DNA of 64,000 nucleotides from UBA9076 sp964418835 (GTDB taxonomy: Bacteria > Bacillota_I > Bacilli_A > Erysipelotrichales > Erysipelotrichaceae): contig CAYQNJ010000003.1 in assembly GCA_964418835.1 (NCBI GenBank), positions 103,465 to 167,464 on the forward strand. Direction: 5' to 3'. Shown here one piece after another: positions 55,486 through 63,954 of this stretch. The position numbers and the translations under genes are program-made. Numbering within the stretch: the first letter of the stretch is position 1; the number at the start of each line of letters is the position of its first letter. The notes below the pieces were generated by a model, which did no database searches, had not been told where the DNA came from, and worked only from the letters and a program-made list of their open reading frames with translations.

Positions 55486-56053
55486 TATTCATTTCACTTA
55501 TATCATTAGGTAAACTATCTAACATATCATTTAGTGTTTTATTTACTTCAAGAACACTTTCAGACAACAAACTACCAACTTCTGACAATTTAGATATATT
55601 TGACACTAACTTTTTAAATCTATTTTCATAACCTTCTAATATTTCATCTGAATTAGTTTTAAAAGAGAGTTCCTGATAAGCTTTTGATTTAGATGTGTTT
55701 AACATTTTTTTTGATTTAAGTTCAGCTTCTTTAATCATTTTCTCACCTAATTGACTTACATTGATTATGGCATTAGTTAATTGACTTTGAGAATACTCTT
55801 GAACTAAAACACTTTCATGATGTGTTATCACATCCACAAGTCTTTGGTTTTCTACTAATGTTGTCGCAAGTCTTTGATCAGAATCTATAACATCTAACTT
55901 TAACTGTGCAATTTCTTGTTTTAAATCTTCTATAGTTCTTATATTTTGATTATTAGATTCTTCTAGACTATTAAACTTATTTTGAATGAAATCAAGAACC
56001 TCAACTTTATCATAACCACCAAACTTAACTGTTTTAAATAATTCATCACTCAT
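55478..56053 (-). CDS. DivIVA-domain protein
   Basis: 191 residues. The N-terminal FKTVKFGGYDKVEVLDFI matches the DivIVA lipid-binding domain (typical FRGYDxxEVDxFL). The rest is predicted coiled coil, with Gln/Leu-rich heptads. Such proteins mark poles or septa and can recruit division or cell-wall factors; GpsB-like proteins are shorter. Co-transcribed with lepB. A TATAAT on the minus strand lies about 25 bp upstream of its GAGGTAAG SD. Confidence 0.85.
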   Translation of the reverse strand: MSDELFKTVKFGGYDKVEVLDFIQNKFNSLEESNNQNIRTIEDLKQEIAQLKLDVIDSDQRLATTLVENQRLVDVITHHESVLVQEYSQSQLTNAIINVSQLGEKMIKEAELKSKKMLNTSKSKAYQELSFKTNSDEILEGYENRFKKLVSNISKLSEVGSLLSESVLEVNKTLNDMLDSLPNDISEMNNE

Positions 56054-56185
56054 ATTTCTTACCTCATGCCAATATTATATCAATAAATATAAAAAATAAT
56101 AATTTTAATATCAATAAATGATTTTTATTAGTAAATATTATATAATTAAACACAATAAGGGGAATCGATAAAGTGAGTTTATACT

Positions 56186-56761
56186 ATGGCAGAATTTAAT
56201 CATAATAAAATCGCAAAGTTAGTTAAACAAACTAAAGATGGAGATAGTAACGCTTTTGCACAGTTATACCAACAAACTTATCAAAAGGTTTATTTTTTCT
56301 CTCTTTATTTAACTAAAAATGAAACTCTTGCACAAGATGTAGTACAAGAGACATTTATTTATGCATTAAAATCGATTAATACCTTAAAAGATGATAAATT
56401 ATTTATTGCATGGTTAAATAAAATAAATTATACTATCGCATTAAGAGTTATAAAGAAAGAAAAGAATATTAGCTTAAGTGATGAGGATTTATACAGTATT
56501 CCAGATGATAATGAGTCTAGTAACCCAATGGCTCAAATTATAAAAAATGATCAAAAGAAAGAAATATTAGACTGTATTAGTACATTACCATATGGATTAA
56601 GAGCAGTAATTATATTAAAGTACTACCATGATATGAAAGATAAAGAAATAGCACTAGTATTAGATTGTCCAGTAGGGACAGTTAAAAGTAGATTAAATAC
56701 TGCAAGAAATTTATTAAAAGAAAAATTAATTGCTAGAGAGGAGGCAGTCTGTGAAGGATAG
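56186..56761 (+). CDS. ECF-type RNA polymerase sigma factor
   Basis: 191 residues. Sigma2 region: DSNAFAQLYQQTYQKVYFFSL and AQDVVQETFIYALKS; sigma4 region: LPYGLRAVIILKYYHDMKDKEIA, then PVGTVKSRLNTARNLLKEKL as the helix-turn-helix. The ATG at 56186 has no close SD; AAGGGG lies about 24 bp upstream, before a short GTG-started frame (56173-56199) that overlaps it. The downstream gene encodes a putative anti-sigma factor, starting inside this gene. Confidence 0.92.
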   Translation: MAEFNHNKIAKLVKQTKDGDSNAFAQLYQQTYQKVYFFSLYLTKNETLAQDVVQETFIYALKSINTLKDDKLFIAWLNKINYTIALRVIKKEKNISLSDEDLYSIPDDNESSNPMAQIIKNDQKKEILDCISTLPYGLRAVIILKYYHDMKDKEIALVLDCPVGTVKSRLNTARNLLKEKLIAREEAVCEG

Positions 56762-57482
56762 TTTATATATTAAAGAAGCACTTACAAGTGCATCTAAAGA
56801 AATATCGTTAGATAATGACACAGCTAGAAATACTTTATTGACTGCGCTGTCTGAAGCTAATATGAGTACTAATATTGTGTTTACACCTGTCATTAGTGCA
56901 GCAATAATATCAAAACCAAAACTCAGTTCAACAAATATAATTGCTACAACAGCTGCAGGAGCTACTGTCTTAACAGTAGGTGCAATTAACCCAACTATAA
57001 GTCAAATTGATTACTCACAAGCAATTACAAACAAACCTGTAAATTTGATAGTTGAATTATCAACAAACATGGGAGTTGAAGAGATTTATGCTCAAAATGA
57101 ATTGGGTAATAAGTATTTTGGATATTATGAAAGTGGAGACTATGTAATTGAATTAGGAGAAAATGGAAACTATAAAGTTGAAGTTATTAGTGATGTAGGA
57201 TATAAAAACAGCAAACAAATTGTTGTATCAAATATCGATAGGTTTGGACCTACAGTTTCTAGTTACAAATTCAATGGATCATCAATTGATATTACATACA
57301 CTGATGAAATGAGTAAAATTGATATAACAAGTGCTTATGCTTTAATAAATGGAATAAAAGTATATCCAACAACATATGATAGAAATAGTAATACTGTTTC
57401 TTATGATTTCACAAGTGGTTCTATAAATGTATTCATTAATGATGAATTAGGGAACAAGTCAAACTATTCCATAGAGAAATAG
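56751..57482 (+). CDS. Putative membrane anti-sigma factor with Ig-like extracellular domain
   Basis: 243 residues from a GTG at 56751, chosen because GAGGAGG lies 6 bp upstream and the frame overlaps the sigma gene end by 11 bp. Residues 1-60 are cytoplasmic, 60-82 a weakly hydrophobic membrane segment rich in Ala/Thr/Ile, and the outer part has two beta-rich repeats resembling bacterial Ig-like modules (KPVNLIVELST, GPTVSSYKFNG). No known anti-sigma motif (zinc HxxxCxxC) is visible. The assignment as anti-sigma rests on gene position and topology. Confidence 0.65.
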   Translation: MKDSLYIKEALTSASKEISLDNDTARNTLLTALSEANMSTNIVFTPVISAAIISKPKLSSTNIIATTAAGATVLTVGAINPTISQIDYSQAITNKPVNLIVELSTNMGVEEIYAQNELGNKYFGYYESGDYVIELGENGNYKVEVISDVGYKNSKQIVVSNIDRFGPTVSSYKFNGSSIDITYTDEMSKIDITSAYALINGIKVYPTTYDRNSNTVSYDFTSGSINVFINDELGNKSNYSIEK

Positions 57483-57549
57483 TGTAACTTTCACAAATCT
57501 TACACATTTCTTTCATTTAACTCACACAACTATTATATATACTTTAGTT

Positions 57550-57648
57550 AATCAAATTTGGTAGAGTTTGATTAAGATTTCTTTCCCCCGTTTATGGATT
57601 AATTATCCAATTAAAAAGATGCGCCTGGTAAACGCATCTTTTTTAATT
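57550..57648 (+). ncRNA. Candidate small RNA with C-rich single-stranded motif
   Basis: Between the anti-sigma gene and the CobW terminator. TTAATCAAA/TTTGATTAA form hairpin 1 (57548-57575), then an unpaired TTTCTTTCCCCCG, a small hairpin TGGAT/ATCCA (57595-57609), and a terminator (57615-57644). A possible TATACT -10 lies at 57538-57543 with a weak -35 upstream. It may instead be the 3' UTR of the anti-sigma gene. Confidence 0.35.
57613..57648. terminator. Bidirectional terminator
   Basis: AAAGATGCG / CGCATCTTT perfect arms with a 9-nt loop; T-run on the plus side, A-run on the minus. The CobW2 stop (57643) lies in it. Confidence 0.9.
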
Positions 57649-58584
57649 GAAATTAACTAATTCATATTCTGGTTTTTGGTATGTTTTTACATTTTTTGCG
57701 TAAATAACAAGTGTATAAGAACCATCACCTCGATCGATCTTTCTTAAAGTACCTAAGACTTCATACCAATCATTTAATACCATTTGATCAACATTAACTC
57801 CTGTTACAGTGATTCCAATAGGTTGCATATCATCAGCACAACATACCATCGCAAGTCGACCTAATACAAATGAATGCTGAAGATTTGGAATTCTTTCCAT
57901 AAACATTCCTCTAATGACTATATCTTTTTCATTATATCTGTCTACATTTTCTACTGCATCCATATACCACAAACCATAATCATCATCATTTATATCAATA
58001 ACACTAGATTTTACATCAAAAGGTAAATCTTCCATTGTGAACTCTTCAGGTTCACCATTTTTATTTATATAAACTATTTGAGCGTCTCTATTAACTACTT
58101 TTATATTGTTTCTTAATTGTGTTTTAGATATAGAATCATCCACTCTATTAAATATAATAGCACTTGAATATCTTGTTATTTCAAACATATATGGTTTCAT
58201 ATTTGCCATATATGTAAGAAATGTAGAAGCATCAATTGTAGTTAAAATTTGTACAACAACCCAATCTTCTAGTAGCTCTCTAGTTAGAAGTTCACTTACA
58301 GTTTGTAGTCCATTAAACTCAATAAAAATTTGTAATGGTTGATATGTTTCTTGAAGTTGTTTCATTAAATCTAAAGTTAAGTCAATTGAAGAATCTAATT
58401 GAACTAATGAACAATTGTATTTCTCTAACCACTCATCTTCAAAAGAAACTTCTCCTTCTTCAAATTGAATGATTAGTGTTTTAAAGTTGTCTTCACTAAA
58501 TTCAGGGTCTTCCAAAGAACTTTTTATTAATGTGGTTTTACCACTATCTAAAAACCCTGTAATCAAATAAATTGGAATTCCCAT
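57643..58584 (-). CDS. CobW-type GTPase fused to a DUF1980-like CysCys domain
   Basis: 313 residues. The N-terminal half is a G3E/CobW GTPase: P-loop TGFLDSGKTTLI (9-20), FIEFNGLQ in the Walker B/switch place and NRVDD as the guanine motif. The zinc-binding CxCC of CobW proteins is missing. After residue 200 the sequence is not CobW_C but reads NEKDIVIRGMFME, VLGRLAMVCCADDMQPIG (Cys248-Cys249) and WYEVLGTLRK, matching the C-terminal domain of YcgQ/TIGR03943 proteins. Start 58584 follows the previous gene's stop by 1 bp; a GTG at 58596 is an alternative. A zinc-related role is likely. Confidence 0.8.
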   Translation of the reverse strand: MGIPIYLITGFLDSGKTTLIKSSLEDPEFSEDNFKTLIIQFEEGEVSFEDEWLEKYNCSLVQLDSSIDLTLDLMKQLQETYQPLQIFIEFNGLQTVSELLTRELLEDWVVVQILTTIDASTFLTYMANMKPYMFEITRYSSAIIFNRVDDSISKTQLRNNIKVVNRDAQIVYINKNGEPEEFTMEDLPFDVKSSVIDINDDDYGLWYMDAVENVDRYNEKDIVIRGMFMERIPNLQHSFVLGRLAMVCCADDMQPIGITVTGVNVDQMVLNDWYEVLGTLRKIDRGDGSYTLVIYAKNVKTYQKPEYELVNFN

Positions 58585-58585
58585 A

Positions 58586-59745
58586 TTAAACACCAAACGC
58601 TTTCTTTATTTTATCTAAATCAATATCTTTTGATCCTATTACAGTAATTAAACCAGTATAAGCAGGACTTCCAACTCTTACATCTACTTCTTTAGGTACA
58701 TAGTCAAAGAATAACCAATTGTTTTCTTTATCTTGAACAATACCTTTTGCACGAAGGATATTATCATCTAGATTAGCTAAGATATCTTCTAGTTCTTCTT
58801 TACTGTATTTATTTATAGTTTCAAAACCAACACTGGTAAATACATCTTCAGCGTGATGATGATCATGTTCACAATGTCCATGGTCATGATCACAATGAGA
58901 ATGATCTTCATGATGGTGATGTTCATGATCACAATGTGAATGGTCATCATGATGGTGATGTTCATGATTACTATGTGAATGATCGTGGTCGTCAAATAAT
59001 TNNNNNNNNNNNNNNNNNNNNNNNNNNNNNNNNNNNNNNNNNNNNNNNNNNNNNNNNNNNNNNNNNNNNNNNNNNNNNNNNNNNNNNNNNNNNNNNNNNN
59101 NTCATGATGGTGATGTTCATGATTACTATGTGAATGATCGTGGTCGTCAAATAATTTAACACTACCTTCCATTACATTTAATAAATCATCAACACTTAAA
59201 CTATCCCAAGGTGTAGTTACAATTCTAGCTTTTGGATTTAGTTCTTTAACAATATCAATTGCTTCTTTAATTTTATTATCATTCACATTTTGAGTTTTAC
59301 TTAAAATTACACAAGAAGCTGCTTCTATTTGATCATTAAAGAATTCTTTAAAGTTTTTAGAATATATCTTAACCTTAGAAACATCAACTACAGTAGAATA
59401 ACTATTAATTTTTAATCCATCAATTGTTTTAACAGCTTTAATTATATCTGATAGTTTTCCAACTCCAGAAGGCTCTATTAACACTCTTTCTGGTTTATAT
59501 GTATCAATAACTTCTTGAAGAGATTTTTCAAAATCTCCAACTAAACTACAACATATACATCCAGAATTCATTTCATTCACAATTACTCCAGAATTTTTTA
59601 AGAATCCACTATCTATTCCGATTTCTCCAAATTCATTTTCTATTAATACCACTTTTTCTTTATTTAATTTTTCTTTCAGAAGTTTAGAAATTAAGGTAGT
59701 TTTACCTGCACCTAAAAATCCTGAAATTATATCAACTTTTATCAT
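58586..59745 (-). CDS. CobW-family zinc metallochaperone GTPase with His-rich loop (split by a scaffold gap)
   Basis: G3E GTPase of the ZNG1/YciC/ZagA type that delivers zinc to proteins under scarcity. P-loop SGFLGAGKTT (8-17), CxCC site Cys63/65/66 in NSGCICCSL, EPSGVG, and SKTQNVND as the guanine motif. A His/Asp-rich linker (DHDHSHSNHEHHHH repeats) follows, then the CobW C-terminal domain ending KKAFGV. The linker holds a 100-N gap flanked by the same 55 nt; removing the Ns and one copy gives one continuous 334-residue frame. Start 59745 has AGAGGAAAT upstream. Confidence 0.88.
58855..59156. repeat. His-codon tandem repeats of the CobW linker
   Basis: Degenerate repeats of about 30-40 nt made of CAT/CAC/GAT codons (on the minus strand) encode the HDHSH, HEHHHH and HCDHDH blocks. 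The repetitive DNA explains the failed assembly here. Confidence 0.7.
59002..59101. other. Scaffold gap of exactly 100 Ns
   Basis: Placeholder gap, not real sequence. The 55 nt on its left (58947-59001) and on its right (59102-59156) are identical, so the two contig ends overlap. Confidence 0.97.
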
Positions 59746-59807
59746 ATTTATTTCCTCTTTCCTTATCATTATACAACTACAATTTCATTTAATTAATTTT
59801 TATGCAC

Positions 59808-59830
59808 TAAAAAAGAACTATACAGTTCTA
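59808..59830 (-). terminator. Terminator after tRNA-Leu
   Basis: On the minus strand AGAACT / AGTTCT with a 4-nt loop and six Ts, starting 6 nt after the tRNA CCA. Confidence 0.85.
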
Positions 59831-59835
59831 TTAGT

Positions 59836-59920
59836 TGGTGCATCAAACAAGAATCGAACTTGCACGGGTCACCCCACACGCCCCTCAAGCGTGCGCGTCT
59901 ACCTGTTCCGCCATTGATGC
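59836..59920 (-). tRNA. tRNA-Leu (anticodon GAG)
   Basis: 85 nt. Acceptor arms GCATCAA / TTGATGC with discriminator A and an encoded CCA; anticodon stem CACGC/GCGTG with loop TTGAGGG, giving anticodon GAG; long variable arm of a class II tRNA; T-loop GTTCGATTC. Reads Leu CUC/CUU codons. Confidence 0.95.
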
Positions 59921-59987
59921 AGTATTTTTATTATAATCTTAAGAAAATTAAGTGTCAAAATCTTGTATAATAAGAAATGGAGATTAT

Positions 59988-61304
59988 ATGAAAAAAATAT
60001 TAAAAGTATTATTAGTAACCTTATTTATATTAATTAACATTAATATTGTTCATGGTGAACAAAATGAATACACACCAGAAGAAAAACCAGATATTTCAAG
60101 TGAGTATGTATATATGTATGACTATAATACCAAACAAGTATTATGGGATATAGGTTCTGATGAAGTTATATATCCAGCATCACTAACAAAAATGATGACT
60201 TTAATTGTGGCTATTGAAAATATTGATGATGTAAATAAAACAGTATTAATTACTGAAGAAATGTTAAATGGTTTAAAAGAAGCAAGAGCTTCAAGAGCAG
60301 GTTTTGATGTTGGTGATGAACCATTATTAATGGATGTGTTATATGGAATTATATTACCAAGTGGGGCTGATTGTACTAACGCAGTTGCTTATTATGTTAG
60401 TGGTGGATTAGAACAATATGTTTCTTTAATGAACCAAAAAGCAAAAGAATTAGGAATGATGCAAACAAACTTTGAAAATGTGACTGGATTACATAATGAA
60501 AAACATGTATCTAGTCTAAAGGATATGTCAAAATTATTAGAATACTGTTTAAATAATGAAACTTTTGTGAAGATATTTTCTTCAAAAGAACACCAAGCTA
60601 TTCCAACATTAAATTATAAAGAAGGTTTAAAGATGGAATCTAATATATTTAAGTATATAAACAATAATGATCCTAATATCAAATATAATGTGAATATAGA
60701 TGGGTTTATAGGTGGTAAGAGTGGTTATACAACTGCCGCAAGATATTGTTTGGCTTCTAGTGCAACTTATGATGGTACTCAATATGTATTATTAACTGCA
60801 CATTCTTGGATTGAAAGAGTTATACCAAGTCATATCTTAGATGCGGGTTTAATATACAATTATTACTTTGATAAATTTGAAAATAAAACCGTTTATTCTA
60901 AGGATGAAGTTATTAATAGTATTCCTGTACACTATAATTTCTTTAATAAAGAAATAGATGTAAAACCCAATGAAGATATTACAAAGATTCTTCCCAATGA
61001 TAACAACTTACATGTGGAAATAGATTTGCCAAAAGAAATATATGCACCAATTAAACAAGGTGATAAGTTAGGTGATATAAAAGTATATTCATATGATAAT
61101 TTAGTTTATGAAAGTGATTTATATTCTAATGAAACAATAAATAGATCATTTATTGCATTTATATTAACTAATGTTTATTGGTTTGTGATTGATTATAAAA
61201 CTATACTTGTGATAGGTTTGTTGTTATTAATACTTTTGATTGTACTATTAAAACTTATTTATGAGATTAAGGTAAATAATAGAAAGTTTAAAAAGAAAAA
61301 ATAA
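59988..61304 (+). CDS. D-alanyl-D-alanine carboxypeptidase (PBP5/DacA type)
   Basis: 438 residues. Trims the terminal D-Ala of peptidoglycan stem peptides. Signal peptide 1-23. Active site ASLTK (Ser65, Lys68), the second motif SGAD (usually SGN, here Ala), and KSG in GGKSGYT instead of KTG. A C-terminal membrane anchor at about 395-425 ends in a Lys-rich tail. Start 59988 has GGAG upstream and TATAAT at 59966-59971; a longer in-frame start at 59952 overlaps that promoter. Confidence 0.92.
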   Translation: MKKILKVLLVTLFILININIVHGEQNEYTPEEKPDISSEYVYMYDYNTKQVLWDIGSDEVIYPASLTKMMTLIVAIENIDDVNKTVLITEEMLNGLKEARASRAGFDVGDEPLLMDVLYGIILPSGADCTNAVAYYVSGGLEQYVSLMNQKAKELGMMQTNFENVTGLHNEKHVSSLKDMSKLLEYCLNNETFVKIFSSKEHQAIPTLNYKEGLKMESNIFKYINNNDPNIKYNVNIDGFIGGKSGYTTAARYCLASSATYDGTQYVLLTAHSWIERVIPSHILDAGLIYNYYFDKFENKTVYSKDEVINSIPVHYNFFNKEIDVKPNEDITKILPNDNNLHVEIDLPKEIYAPIKQGDKLGDIKVYSYDNLVYESDLYSNETINRSFIAFILTNVYWFVIDYKTILVIGLLLLILLIVLLKLIYEIKVNNRKFKKKK

Positions 61305-61314
61305 TTTATTAAAG

Positions 61315-61343
61315 TTGTATTGTTTAAACTTTAAGAGTATAAT
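61315..61343 (+). promoter_or_regulatory. typA promoter
   Basis: TTGTAT (61315-61320), 17-bp spacer, TATAAT (61338-61343), 25 bp before the typA start. Confidence 0.7.
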
Positions 61344-61367
61344 GCAAAAGTTGTAAAGGAGAATAAC

Positions 61368-63191
61368 ATGGATTATCAAAAAATTATTAATATCGCAGTA
61401 ATAGCCCATGTAGACGCAGGTAAATCAACACTTGTTAATGCATTTCTAGCACAAAGTCATGTGTTTAAAGATAATGAAACAATAGTAGATTGTGTAATGG
61501 ATAGTAATGATCTTGAAAGAGAAAGAGGAATTACCATTTATTCCAAAAACTGTTCTGTCACATATCATGATTATAAAATTAATATAGTAGATACACCAGG
61601 TCACGCAGATTTTTCAAGTGAAGTTGAAAGAATTATTAAAACAGTAGATACAGTTATCCTACTTGTTGATTCAAGTGAGGGACCTATGCCTCAAACAAGA
61701 TTTGTTTTACAAAAATCTTTAGAAATAGGATTAAAACCAATTTTATTAATAAATAAAATTGATAAAAAAGATAAAAGAGCAGCTGAAGTTGTAGATGAAG
61801 TTTATGATTTGTTTTTAGAACTTAACGCGAGTGATGAACAATTAGACTTCCCTATATTGTATGGTGTTGCTAGAGAAGGTATTGTTAGATATAACGCAGA
61901 TGATACAAATGAGGATATTATTCCTTTATTTGAAACAATATTGAGTCATACTCAAGCATATCCAAACCTAATCGAAGAACCTGTTCAAATGCAAATATCA
62001 GCATTAGCGTATGATGATTACATTGGCAGACTTGGTATTGGTAGAGTGTATTCAGGAACTTTAAAAGAAGCAACACAATATACCGTATGTGATCCAGATC
62101 AAAAAAATAAAAAATCAAAAGTTAATCAAGTATTTGTTTATAAAGGTTTAAGTAAGGTCGCAGTACCAGAAGCACAATGTGGTGAAATAGTAATGATAGC
62201 AGGTATTCCTGATATTTCTATTGGAGATACCATTTGTAGTGTAGACACATTAAACCCTATGCCTATGCTTACTATTGAAGAACCAACATTGTCAATGAAC
62301 TTCATGGTAAATTCATCTCCATTTGCTGGACAATCAGGAAAATATGTAACTAGTAGAAATATAAAAGAAAGATTAGAAAAAGAACTAGAAGTAAATGTAG
62401 GACTTAAAGTAGAACCAACAGATTCTACTGATAGCTTTAAAGTTTCTGGTAGAGGGGAACTTCATCTAACTATTCTATTAGAAAATATGAGAAGAGAAGG
62501 ATATGAAGTTGCAGTAAGTAAACCTGAGGTTATCTACCAAAAGATTAAAGGTGTACTACATGAACCAATTGAAGAAGTTATATGTTCAGTACCTACTCAA
62601 TATTCTGGGGCTATTATTTCAAAACTGAACCTTAGAAAAGGTATGATGGTTAATATTGTTGATGAAGGATTATACTCAAGAATTGAATATTTAGTACCAA
62701 CTAGAGGCTTGTTAGGATATAGATCAGAATTTATTAATGATACACATGGTGAAGGTACAATGGTTAGAAGATTCCATGATTATGAACCATATAAAGGTGA
62801 TATAACACAAAGAGAAAACGGAGTATTAGTTTCTACTGAAAATGGTACTGCAATGACTTATGCTTTATGGAATATTCAAGAAAGAGGACAATTGTTTATT
62901 TCTCCTCAAACTCCAGTTTATATAGGTATGATTATTGGTATGGCATCTAGAAACTTAGATATGGATGTAAACCCAATTAAAAATAAAAAAATGACTGCAA
63001 TTAGGTCTACTGGAAACGATGAAGCAATGAAATTAGTACCTCCAAAAATTATGAGTTTAGAGGAAGCTATAGAATTCATTAATGATGATGAGTTAGTTGA
63101 AATAACTCCAAGCGATATTAGATTAAGAAAAAAATACTTAACAAACTTAGAAAGAAAACAGTATCTAAGAACATTAAATAAAGCTGACTAA
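61368..63191 (+). CDS. typA: Ribosome-associated GTPase TypA/BipA
   Basis: 607 residues, normal length. Translational GTPase involved in 50S assembly and stress adaptation. G1 AHVDAGKSTL, switch I RERGITI, G3 DTPGHADF, G4 NKIDKKD, followed by domains II, III, V and the BipA-specific C-terminus with VPTRGLLGYRSEF. SD AAAGGAGAAT. Single gene with terminator. Confidence 0.98.
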   Translation: MDYQKIINIAVIAHVDAGKSTLVNAFLAQSHVFKDNETIVDCVMDSNDLERERGITIYSKNCSVTYHDYKINIVDTPGHADFSSEVERIIKTVDTVILLVDSSEGPMPQTRFVLQKSLEIGLKPILLINKIDKKDKRAAEVVDEVYDLFLELNASDEQLDFPILYGVAREGIVRYNADDTNEDIIPLFETILSHTQAYPNLIEEPVQMQISALAYDDYIGRLGIGRVYSGTLKEATQYTVCDPDQKNKKSKVNQVFVYKGLSKVAVPEAQCGEIVMIAGIPDISIGDTICSVDTLNPMPMLTIEEPTLSMNFMVNSSPFAGQSGKYVTSRNIKERLEKELEVNVGLKVEPTDSTDSFKVSGRGELHLTILLENMRREGYEVAVSKPEVIYQKIKGVLHEPIEEVICSVPTQYSGAIISKLNLRKGMMVNIVDEGLYSRIEYLVPTRGLLGYRSEFINDTHGEGTMVRRFHDYEPYKGDITQRENGVLVSTENGTAMTYALWNIQERGQLFISPQTPVYIGMIIGMASRNLDMDVNPIKNKKMTAIRSTGNDEAMKLVPPKIMSLEEAIEFINDDELVEITPSDIRLRKKYLTNLERKQYLRTLNKAD

Positions 63192-63194
63192 ATA

Positions 63195-63225
63195 AAAAAA
63201 GGGCATTGAATAAATGCTCTTTTTG
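63195..63225 (+). terminator. Terminator after typA
   Basis: AAAGGGCATT pairs with AATGCTCTTT (one G-T pair) around 5 nt, then T-run. Confidence 0.85.
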
Positions 63226-63507
63226 AATTGTCCCCTAAGTATAATTATACACCATAAAAAAATTAAAAAATAGACCTATCTTTTTTATTTATCTGTTGTA
63301 TATTATAAGTACAAAGAAGAAGTTAGAAGAATAATATAATACTAAAATAGGTTGATGTTTTCATTACCACATTAACAATAAAAAGTAGGTAGTATTATAA
63401 AGATAATATAATTCATAAAATTTATTATCTATAAATAATATTACAATTCAATAACTTCAAGAAAACGATTAAAATTAGCTGAGGTGAAATAGGTTAGTTT
63501 TAAGAAG

Positions 63508-63534
63508 ATGAAGATCTTCAAGGAGGTTAAATAG
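63508..63534 (+). CDS. Possible 8-codon leader peptide
   Basis: ATG AAG ATC TTC AAG GAG GTT AAA TAG. It contains within its codons the AAGGAGG that would serve the next tiny frame, so the two could be translationally coupled. Very short; may be chance. Confidence 0.2.
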   Translation: MKIFKEVK

Positions 63535-63535
63535 A

Positions 63536-63571
63536 ATGGAACCAGGAAATATAGTGGAGAGAAATAAATAA
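63536..63571 (+). CDS. Possible 11-residue small protein
   Basis: MEPGNIVERNK, started by ATG 63536 with a near-consensus AAGGAGGT centred about 12 nt upstream. The SD is the best one in an otherwise empty 770-bp region. No family recognised; function unknown. Confidence 0.3.
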   Translation: MEPGNIVERNK

Positions 63572-63918
63572 GTGGTAGCTTGTTTATTTCAGATAATTAA
63601 TTTGTTCGAAGTACAACAAGTGTTATTCTATATGTTTGCTGATATAAGAAAGGCTAAAAATATATAATCAGAAACAATATATATTCTAGTAATATTCTAG
63701 TAATCGAACAAGTACATTATGTTAATATATATCGATGAGAATCGACAAATAAATTAAATGATAATGATCTAAAAAATTATCGTATGAAATAAGTGATCTA
63801 GTTGTAAAAAATAGGAAATAATAAAAAATAATAGAATAAAAAATAATAAGGAATTGATTACAAACGAATAATGAGACAAAATAATTGTACGATAATAAAA
63901 AAAGATCATATCGATAAA

Positions 63919-63954
63919 GGGAGACTCGCATAAAAAAGTGAGTCTCTTTATTTT
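63919..63954 (+). terminator. Terminator near the window end
   Basis: 9-bp arms GAGACTCGC / GTGAGTCTC (one G-T pair) with an A-rich loop and TTTATTTT. It implies a plus-strand transcript from the apparently empty region. Confidence 0.8.

Noticed and set aside
58813..59001. Hydrophobic C-terminal tail of the CobW protein read through the N gap
   Set aside because: The arbitrary 100-N gap shifts the frame; the proper frame gives the His linker and CobW_C domain.
58855..59156. Possible CRISPR or satellite array
   Set aside because: The repeats are in-frame His/Asp codons of a gene, of irregular length and without spacers.
63722..63931. 69-codon minus-strand frame near the window end
   Set aside because: Low-complexity A-rich sequence, no SD, composition-driven Tyr/Phe/Ile residues.
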